From: Gammaproteobacteria bacterium
GTDB taxonomy: Bacteria; Pseudomonadota; Gammaproteobacteria; CAJXQU01
Direction of reading: 5' to 3'
Assembly (NCBI GenBank): GCA_026984275.1
Contig: JALSSM010000016.1
Location: forward strand, 1 to 5,522
Length of the DNA stretch: 5,522 bases
Below are positions 1-5,522 of the stretch, in pieces. Under the pieces are notes generated by a model that did not search any database, had not been told where the DNA came from, and saw nothing but the letters and a program-made list of their open reading frames with translations. Made by a program: the position numbers and the translations under genes. Positions within the stretch are counted from its first letter, which is position 1. Every line of letters starts with the position of its first letter.

Positions 1-1932
1 AACAAACGATTGATCAATCTTTAATGTCGTCACCGGGAATCTTTTTAAATGCGCGAGGGAAGAGTAACCTGTTCCAAAATCATCAATAGCGATAGAAAAC
101 CCAAAATCTCTGAGCTGATTTAATGTGGTTATTGCTTGTTCCAAATCATTCATGATCAGGCTTTCCGTAATTTCCAGTTCAATTTGTTGAGGGTTGATGT
201 TCGCCTCTTTAACTGTAGTGGAAAGTTTAGAAAGTAGATCAGCCTGACTAAATTGTGCTCCTGATAAATTAACTGCGATGGTTAATGAAGGCAGCCCCTG
301 CTCCTGCATGGTTTTAATGAAACGGCATGATTCTTCAAAGATCCACTGACCCATTGGTATAATTAATCCTGTTTGTTCAGCAACAGGAATAAACTCAGCA
401 GGAGAAATCATTCCCAGTTCCGGATGTTTCCAGCGGATTAATGCTTCCATACCCAGAATATGACCAGACTTTGCATCAACTTTTGGCTGGTAAAATAAAA
501 GGAACTGATCGTTTTCAATTGCCTTTCTCAGATTAACTTCCAGAGATAAACGCTCAAAGGCACGGGCATTCATGGCAGCAGTGAAGAATTTATAGCAATT
601 TCTACCTTCACTTTTTGCATGGTAGAGAGCTGCACCACTTTGTTTTAATAAAGTATCTACATCCTGTCCATCTTCTGGAAAAATACTGATCCCGATACTT
701 GTCGTTACTGAAACCTCATTGCCATTAATTTCTACTGGTTTTGAGATTATCTCATTAATTTTACGGGACATGCTTGCAGCATCTTCAACAGCATGTATCC
801 CATTCATCATGACAACGAATTCATCACCACCAAAATGAGCAAGGGTATTTTCAAGTGAAGATTTTGGTTTGCGCAGTATGGTTGATGATAAATCATCATC
901 AATTGCATTTTCATATTCGTCGATACAGTGGCTTAATCGAGATGCAATTTTTCTCAGTAGCTCATCTCCACGATCATGACCCAAAGTATCATTCAACCGT
1001 TTAAAGTGATCCAGATCAAGCGTCAGGATGGCTGTAATATGGTGCTCTGAATATTTTTGGGTAATGATTTTTTCAAGTTTTTTCCTTAAGGAGATGCGAT
1101 TTGGCAGACCGGTCACCTTATCATGATTTGCCAGTTTCTGAATTTCATATTCTGCTCTTTTGCGGTCAGTGATGTCCTGAATTGTTCCGATCAAACTGGT
1201 GGGCTTTCCTGCATCGTTATATTTAACTTCGGCTTCGTGAAAAACGATTCGAGATTGCCCTGATTTATTTTTTAAATGATATTCAATACTGAAGTTTTGT
1301 TGTTTATCTCTGGCCAACTTCAGAACGGCTTTTACTTTTTCAAAATCCTTTTTATGCAGATTCTGAAAAAAATAGGAGGTATCTCCAAACGTTTTGTCCT
1401 TTGGTAACCAAAATGTGTCAGTGACCTGCTCTGACCAGCTTATAAGGTTTTTGAAATCCCACTCCCAATAGCCCACCTTTGCCAGACGTTGTGCCTGATC
1501 AAGTCGTTCCTGGCTGGCTCGCAAGTCATCTGCTGTTTGTTTGGAACGTAACATATAGAGCAGACGATGTGACAACAAGGTGTAATTGATGGGTTTGGTG
1601 GCAAAGTCGGTTGCACCAACCTGATAGGATTTATTGATAGATTCGATATCATCCAGGCCAGTCATCATCAGGATGGGTGTATGCTGGCATTCAGGGATCT
1701 CTCTGATCAATGGACAAGCAGTAAAACCATCCATTTCAGGCATCATGACATCCAGAAGAATGATATCCGGTTTTAATTCACGGGCTCTTTCGACCGCCTG
1801 CTTTCCATTTTCCGCTTCTTCAACGATGAACCCCAGTTGTTCTAGCGATTCTTTCACCATAAACCGGATCGTAATATCGTCATCGACGACGAGTATTATC
1901 GAACTGTGGCGATCTTCGTTATAAGGAAGCAT
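1..1932 (-). CDS. Response regulator with PAS, GGDEF and EAL domains (bifunctional c-di-GMP enzyme candidate), 3' end outside window
   Basis: The frame is open from ATG at 1932 to the window edge, giving 644 residues. In-frame stops lie just upstream and no other start fits; a weak GGA lies 6 nt before the ATG. Domains in order: receiver (about 10-125; acidic D17/D18, phospho-acceptor D61 in LLDVMMPEMDGF, T91, K113); short helical linker; PAS with PAC end (about 146-262, from AKVGYWEWDF to GTIQDITDRKRA); GGDEF (about 263-447; metal Asp D306, guanine-contact N314 and D323, motif GGDEF at 368-372); EAL (from about 463; EALIRW at 496-501, N555, E587, DDFGTG at 617-622, K638). About 50-100 residues of the EAL domain should lie beyond position 1. 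Both enzyme sites look competent, so it may make c-di-GMP from GTP and also cleave it to pGpG in the cytoplasm; which activity dominates cannot be read. About 21 extra residues precede GGDEF and the RxxD inhibitory site is missing. It lies 71 bp downstream of the kinase and is its likely target. Confidence 0.95.
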   Translation of the reverse strand, partial: MLPYNEDRHSSIILVVDDDITIRFMVKESLEQLGFIVEEAENGKQAVERARELKPDIILLDVMMPEMDGFTACPLIREIPECQHTPILMMTGLDDIESINKSYQVGATDFATKPINYTLLSHRLLYMLRSKQTADDLRASQERLDQAQRLAKVGYWEWDFKNLISWSEQVTDTFWLPKDKTFGDTSYFFQNLHKKDFEKVKAVLKLARDKQQNFSIEYHLKNKSGQSRIVFHEAEVKYNDAGKPTSLIGTIQDITDRKRAEYEIQKLANHDKVTGLPNRISLRKKLEKIITQKYSEHHITAILTLDLDHFKRLNDTLGHDRGDELLRKIASRLSHCIDEYENAIDDDLSSTILRKPKSSLENTLAHFGGDEFVVMMNGIHAVEDAASMSRKINEIISKPVEINGNEVSVTTSIGISIFPEDGQDVDTLLKQSGAALYHAKSEGRNCYKFFTAAMNARAFERLSLEVNLRKAIENDQFLLFYQPKVDAKSGHILGMEALIRWKHPELGMISPAEFIPVAEQTGLIIPMGQWIFEESCRFIKTMQEQGLPSLTIAVNLSGAQFSQADLLSKLSTTVKEANINPQQIELEITESLIMNDLEQAITTLNQLRDFGFSIAIDDFGTGYSSLAHLKRFPVTTLKIDQSFV

Positions 1933-2003
1933 ATAAAATCCATTTTCAGTTATTCATGTTTATCATGATTATTATCGGCAGAAATGAGCCCTGCTTGAAC
2001 TTT
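1933..2003 (-). promoter_or_regulatory. 71-bp intergenic gap with a short inverted repeat, possible leader of the c-di-GMP gene
   Basis: This gap separates the kinase stop from the start of the receiver-PAS-GGDEF-EAL gene. It contains a perfect 5-bp inverted repeat, TCATG and CATGA, with a 5-bp spacer (1954-1968), just before the weak ribosome-binding region. An AT-rich GATAAT-like hexamer lies upstream of the repeat, but the matching -35 region is poor. No GC-rich stem followed by a T tract is seen, so read-through from the kinase gene is likely. The repeat could be a small operator or chance in AT-rich DNA; the evidence is weak. Confidence 0.2.
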
Positions 2004-4751
2004 TCAGGCGACTTCCTTTTCTGCTTCTATTCTTTCTTGTAAGGCAGTACAGACGGCATCGTATTCGAATTCGAGCACGCTTAATCGTGACTGAGCCTGA
2101 CCTGCTTTACCTGATTTCCCGAGATCTTCGAGTTCCAAACATAGACGGGCAAGATCAGTAGCACCTACAGTAGAACAACTGGATTGCAGACTGTAGGCTG
2201 CACGTTGTAATCCGGTATTATCACCTTTGGATATTGCCGACTCTAAAGCAGAAATCGTTTTCTGGGTGTTTTCAAGAAAGAGTTTTATAACCTTGATTAC
2301 CACATTGGGCTGGCCATCACGTTGCAGCTTACGAATTTTCTCCAGAGCCGCCTCATCAAGTCGGATATCATCCTGTTTCTTTTCTGTATCATTACCGTTC
2401 TCAGGGTGATCAGACTCTTCTTTTTGGCGGGCGTATTCACTCTTATTTTCTTTTGCCAAAACTGGAAGCCAGCGGTGTAATAAAGCACCCAGTTGATCAA
2501 GTGTGAAAGGTTTGGTCATATAGTCATCCATGCCCACGGCAATACATTTCTCACGATCACCTTCCATTGCATTTGCTGTTAGCGCGATAACAGGAATTCT
2601 TTCCAGAACATTTTGCTGTCCTTCCCATTCACGTAGTTTTCGGGTTGCTTCAAAACCATCCATTTCTGGCATCTGACAATCCATCAGGATGAGATCATAA
2701 GGTTGCTGAAAATTATCCAGGAGGCGCTCTGAAATAGCTTCAAATGCCAGTCGGCCGTTGTCTACAATCTCTACAGAACAGCCAAGAGTAGAGATCATTT
2801 CTCTGACCAGCTCCTGGTTAACGATGTTATCTTCTGCAACCAGAATATGCCCTTTAAGCTTGAGTGTTTTTTCTTCCTGAGGGCTTATTTCCGTCTTCTC
2901 AAGTGTATCGTTTTCTTCCTTATCAGAATCAAGTGCATTATAAACGGATTCATAGAGTTCTTTTTGTCTGACAGGCTTGTTCAGATAGCTTTCAATACCT
3001 GCCATTAACCACTGGCCAGTTTCTTCCATATTACCGACAGAACTGAGCATGATAATCCTGGTATCTGATGTCTCTGCATGACTTTTTATTTTCCTGGCCA
3101 GCGTTATTCCATCGATACCTTTTAATTGATTCTCAAGAACTGCCAGAGAAAAAGGATTTCCCTGCTGAGAGGCTTCCCTTATTGCACGAAGGGCACTTTT
3201 ACCATTATCGACAGAATAATAATCCATTCCCCAGTTTGTAAATTGTTGTTCAAGTAATTCACGGTTTGTCTTATTGTTATCTGCAACAAGCACACGATGA
3301 TTTTTAAAATTACTGGCGCCTGAGAGAGAGAAAGATCGTTTTACAGCCATTTCTTTTTTCATTGGAATAGCAAACCAGAATGTTGAACCTTTACCAGGTA
3401 AACTTTTGATGCCGATCTTGCCGCCCATTAATTCCGTGAGCTTTTTACAGATCGTCAGACCTAATCCAGTACCACCAAATTTTCGGGTCGTAGAACCATC
3501 TGCCTGAGAAAAAGAATCAAATATTTTTTCCTGTACGGATGGTTCTATCCCTATCCCTGTATCACGGATCCTGAATCGGACCAGATACATATCTTCTTTC
3601 TTTTCGAACAGCTCTACCTTTATTAGAATTTCTCCCTTTTCTGTGAACTTGAGTGCATTGCCGATCAGGTTGACCAGGATCTGCCTTATTCTTTCTGCAT
3701 CACCCTGGAACATAGAATGGCCATCAGCAGGATAGATGCAGGTTAATTCCACCCCTTTCTGATGGGCCTGATTAGCAAACATAACACCAAGCTCTTCGAT
3801 GAGTAGTCTTAGATCAAAAGCTGTTTTATGTAACTCAAGTTTTCCGGCTTCAATTTTGGAAAAATCAAGAATGTCGTTGATGATCGTTAATAGAGTACTA
3901 CCAGATTTGTGAATAGTTTCTGCAAATCTTTTTTGTTTACTGGTAAGTTCAGTATTGATCAGTAACTCAGCCATACCCAGCACACCATTCATCGGTGTAC
4001 GGATCTCATGACTCATGGTTGCCAGGAATTCACTTTTGGCTTTTACAGCCGCTTCTGCATCATCTCTGGCTTTAATTAAAGCCTCTTCTGTCAGTTTTTT
4101 CTCATAGATTTCTTTTTTTAAATCAACATTGGCCGTTTCTGTTCTTTCAACAGCTTCATTGAGTTGATCAATCAAACGTTGATGTTTGATTCTTAAAGAA
4201 TCAGACCGACTCTGAAAATTACGGCTAATTGATGCAACTCTTATAATGACAGGTATCAGTGATGCAATAACAAGACATTTCCCGATAGATACCACTGTCA
4301 TTTCTGATAAGTAATAAAAGGATGGTGGTAATAAAACAACGGAAGAAAATAAGGCAACCAGACGAGATGATGATGCGAATAGTGGTATACCAAGTGCGAC
4401 AATGGCGACCAGAGATATAATAACGAGTACATGACTATCAGCTGAGATCCGTGATAAAAATATCCCTCCCAATGCTCCCCAGATCAATCCGTTAAAAATG
4501 AAACCTCCAGTAAAAATAATATTTTTAAAGGGGTTGTTATTTTTCTGGTTGGTAATGTATTGGAATATGGCCAGTATTGCTGTATTGACCTCAATCGCGA
4601 TCAGCCAGAGTTGCAGTAAAGAGTTTTCATGTTCATTCTGTAATGTCGTATATAGAAACAGAGCAACCAGTGCAGAAAAAACGAAATACATCATTGTATT
4701 TCGTGATAATTCTTCTTTTAGCAGCAGGTCAGATGAAATATTATTTTTCAT
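2004..4751 (-). CDS. Six-helix membrane hybrid histidine kinase with two receivers and a C-terminal pseudo-Hpt domain
   Basis: A complete 915-residue protein. Six hydrophobic segments lie at about 20-37, 47-65, 78-99, 107-125, 130-147 and 152-171. Loops are short and positive charge favours both ends in the cytoplasm, so there is no periplasmic sensor domain. A predicted coiled coil (about 185-240) leads to HisKA (ATMSHEIRTPMNG, H248) and the ATPase domain (N box around N361/N365, DTGIGI 397-402, GGTGLGL 426-432). Receiver 1 (about 485-607) has D491 followed by N492 and E540 where the phospho-Asp should be (AVLENQLKGIDG), though K592 remains. Receiver 2 (about 634-762) is intact: E640/D641, D691 (LMDCQMPEMDGF), T725, K747. 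The C-terminal Hpt (about 798-905) reads AAYSLQSSCSTVGA: Tyr853 replaces the phospho-His and there is no His anywhere in the domain. The order resembles BarA-type tripartite kinases, but the membrane part and the damaged relay residues differ, so no symbol is given. The kinase activity call is strong; the signal is unknown. It lies 38 bp downstream of the receiver-Hpt gene and 71 bp upstream of the likely output gene. Confidence 0.97.
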   Translation of the reverse strand: MKNNISSDLLLKEELSRNTMMYFVFSALVALFLYTTLQNEHENSLLQLWLIAIEVNTAILAIFQYITNQKNNNPFKNIIFTGGFIFNGLIWGALGGIFLSRISADSHVLVIISLVAIVALGIPLFASSSRLVALFSSVVLLPPSFYYLSEMTVVSIGKCLVIASLIPVIIRVASISRNFQSRSDSLRIKHQRLIDQLNEAVERTETANVDLKKEIYEKKLTEEALIKARDDAEAAVKAKSEFLATMSHEIRTPMNGVLGMAELLINTELTSKQKRFAETIHKSGSTLLTIINDILDFSKIEAGKLELHKTAFDLRLLIEELGVMFANQAHQKGVELTCIYPADGHSMFQGDAERIRQILVNLIGNALKFTEKGEILIKVELFEKKEDMYLVRFRIRDTGIGIEPSVQEKIFDSFSQADGSTTRKFGGTGLGLTICKKLTELMGGKIGIKSLPGKGSTFWFAIPMKKEMAVKRSFSLSGASNFKNHRVLVADNNKTNRELLEQQFTNWGMDYYSVDNGKSALRAIREASQQGNPFSLAVLENQLKGIDGITLARKIKSHAETSDTRIIMLSSVGNMEETGQWLMAGIESYLNKPVRQKELYESVYNALDSDKEENDTLEKTEISPQEEKTLKLKGHILVAEDNIVNQELVREMISTLGCSVEIVDNGRLAFEAISERLLDNFQQPYDLILMDCQMPEMDGFEATRKLREWEGQQNVLERIPVIALTANAMEGDREKCIAVGMDDYMTKPFTLDQLGALLHRWLPVLAKENKSEYARQKEESDHPENGNDTEKKQDDIRLDEAALEKIRKLQRDGQPNVVIKVIKLFLENTQKTISALESAISKGDNTGLQRAAYSLQSSCSTVGATDLARLCLELEDLGKSGKAGQAQSRLSVLEFEYDAVCTALQERIEAEKEVA

Positions 4752-4789
4752 AACTATCTTGGAGATAGAGTTACTTAATCAGAGAATCC
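4752..4789 (-). promoter_or_regulatory. 38-bp gap with a small hairpin abutting the kinase start codon
   Basis: On the minus strand the six-base arms CTATCT and AGATAG flank a CCA loop (4754-4768), and the stem ends 2 nt before the kinase ATG. No convincing Shine-Dalgarno sequence is seen at the usual distance; the place where one would sit is inside the stem. The gap is too short for much more than this, which fits co-transcription with the upstream gene. The hairpin may tune translation of the kinase, but a 6-bp AT-rich stem is weak and could be chance. The next in-frame ATGs (residues 20-21) fall at the edge of the first membrane helix and are less likely starts. Confidence 0.3.
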
Positions 4790-5522
4790 TTAATGCTTAA
4801 TTTGGTTTGAAAACAAGGCGCCATTTGTCAATTCTGCTAATAAAGCCGATTCAACCTGTATAAACTCAGCATCAATGGATTGAAGCATGCCCATCATTCT
4901 TTCTGTACTATGGTTATCTATCGTTGCTTCAATTATTTTAGCTGACTCGACAAGCCCGGTAGCTCCCATATGAAGGCTACGACCACCAAGTTCTCTCATG
5001 AATTTTTTGATATCAGAATATTTTTTTTCAGCATAAGCCGTTTTGGCCTGCTCAATAAGAAGTGGAGCCTCCTCCAGAAAATCATTAACGGTTTCAATAA
5101 AATTGATCGTTGTAGATGAACGAAGACCTTCTATAACATAGTGGTCGATGATTGGGTCTGGATCAGTCTCCAGCTCTTTCTGTTCATCATTAGATAATGA
5201 GATCTGAATTGCATCATCAATCACGGACTCTATTGATGAAGGAAGTTTTTGTGATAAATTTTCATTGAGCAGACTGTTGACGGCCTGAATCAATTCCCTC
5301 GTGTTAACGGGTTTCATGATGATCTTACAGATCTCATTTTCTTTCAGTATTTTCCCATTATCAGGCATCTCTCCAGAACTAATCAGGATAAATTTAATAT
5401 CATGAAATTCAGGATCGTCCTGCAGGCATTCAGCAAAACCAAAGCCATCCATTTCAGGCATCCACATATTGGCTATAACGAGATCAAAGTGAGTATTATT
5501 CGCTTCTGATTCACAAAGAACA
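4790..5522 (-). CDS. C-terminal part of a receiver-Hpt protein with both phospho-accepting residues replaced, 5' end outside window
   Basis: The frame is open from the window edge (first full codon ends at 5521) to TAA at 4790-4792, giving 243 visible residues. The internal ATG at 5467 is not the start, because receiver sequence continues upstream of it. The visible receiver part (about residues 1-90) contains FDLVIANMWMPEMDGFGF. Asn18 sits where the phospho-accepting Asp belongs, although the following MPEMDG, the switch Ser (LISSGE) and Lys70 (MKPVN) are kept. An acidic linker (about 90-125) joins it to an Hpt-like helical bundle (about 126-235). Its motif reads MRELGGRSLHMGATGL, so Arg176 replaces the phospho-His and Gly the following Lys. 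H184 in this motif is 8 residues further on and is not the relay position. The fragment could be the tail of a second hybrid kinase or of a free-standing receiver-Hpt protein; the window does not decide. It ends 38 bp before the kinase gene and is probably in the same operon. As read, it cannot pass phosphate by the usual chemistry, so a docking, inhibitory or structural role is more likely. Confidence 0.9.
   Translation of the reverse strand, partial: VLCESEANNTHFDLVIANMWMPEMDGFGFAECLQDDPEFHDIKFILISSGEMPDNGKILKENEICKIIMKPVNTRELIQAVNSLLNENLSQKLPSSIESVIDDAIQISLSNDEQKELETDPDPIIDHYVIEGLRSSTTINFIETVNDFLEEAPLLIEQAKTAYAEKKYSDIKKFMRELGGRSLHMGATGLVESAKIIEATIDNHSTERMMGMLQSIDAEFIQVESALLAELTNGALFSNQIKH

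Noticed and set aside
1634..1924. A 96-codon plus-strand open frame
   Set aside because: It lies wholly opposite the receiver domain of the minus-strand GGDEF-EAL protein and its translation is serine-rich without any recognisable motif, typical of an antisense shadow.
1948..1968. A six-codon open frame (MINMNN) just upstream of the GGDEF-EAL gene
   Set aside because: It lacks a ribosome-binding site and regulatory codon pattern, and such short frames are expected by chance in AT-rich spacer DNA.
1971..1995. Terminator after the kinase gene (GCAG...CTGC stem)
   Set aside because: The stem is only 4 bp, the loop is about 9 nt and no T tract follows on the minus strand.
1969..2003. A promoter for the GGDEF-EAL gene (GATAAT-like -10)
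   Set aside because: The best -35 at suitable spacing (TTCAAG) matches the consensus at only about half its positions, which is too weak to call in AT-rich sequence.
4498..4800. A 100-codon plus-strand open frame with a hydrophobic start
   Set aside because: It is antisense to the membrane helices of the kinase. Hydrophobic codons on one strand readily give an open, partly hydrophobic frame on the other. It also crosses the kinase start and the gap without a convincing ribosome-binding site.
1730..5463. A near-identical stretch of roughly 16 bases (CCATCCATTTC then GGCAT) near 1730, 2657 and 5446, looking like a dispersed repeat
   Set aside because: All three copies encode the MPEMDGF motif of the three receiver domains. 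They reflect shared protein sequence, not a DNA repeat element.
5465..5467. ATG at 5467 as the start of the receiver-Hpt gene
   Set aside because: The frame stays open to the window edge and the upstream codons read FDLVIAN, the beta strand and acceptor position of a receiver, so the real start lies outside the window.

Overview
The window holds three signal-transduction genes, all on the minus strand and closely spaced. It reads as part of a two-component / cyclic-di-GMP operon. Transcription runs from high to low coordinates: (A) the C-terminal 243 residues of a receiver-Hpt protein (4790-5522, its start lies beyond the window), (B) a complete 915-residue membrane-bound hybrid histidine kinase (2004-4751), and (C) the first 644 residues of a receiver-PAS-GGDEF-EAL protein (1-1932, its C-terminus lies beyond the window). 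The gaps are 38 bp (A/B) and 71 bp (B/C). I see no RNA gene, mobile element, CRISPR array or strong terminator, and no gene-free stretch over 300 bp. The domain styles and the moderately AT-rich base composition suggest a gammaproteobacterium. That is an inference from style; no marker gene is present.

Reading the expected phosphorelay residue by residue gives an unusual result. Kinase B has a normal catalytic core (His248, with N, G1, F and G2 boxes) and an intact second receiver (Asp691). Its first receiver has Glu540 in place of the phospho-accepting Asp, and its C-terminal Hpt domain has Tyr853 in place of the phospho-accepting His, with no other His in that domain. In protein A the receiver has Asn at the phospho-Asp position and the Hpt has Arg at the phospho-His position. 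Both Hpt modules therefore lack the residue they would use for transfer, and two of the four receivers lack theirs. The receiver of protein C (Asp61) is intact, as are the GGDEF active site and the visible EAL active-site residues.

The simplest model is that kinase B senses something in or near the membrane through six helices with very short loops. It would then control the c-di-GMP enzyme C, either by direct His-to-Asp transfer or through an Hpt protein encoded elsewhere. The pseudo-receivers and pseudo-Hpt domains would act as docking, inhibitory or ligand-binding modules. This wiring is inferred; the substitutions themselves are read from the sequence. Protein C also carries about 21 extra residues just before GGDEF, and the usual RxxD product-inhibition site is absent there, so its cyclase may not be feedback-inhibited in the usual way.
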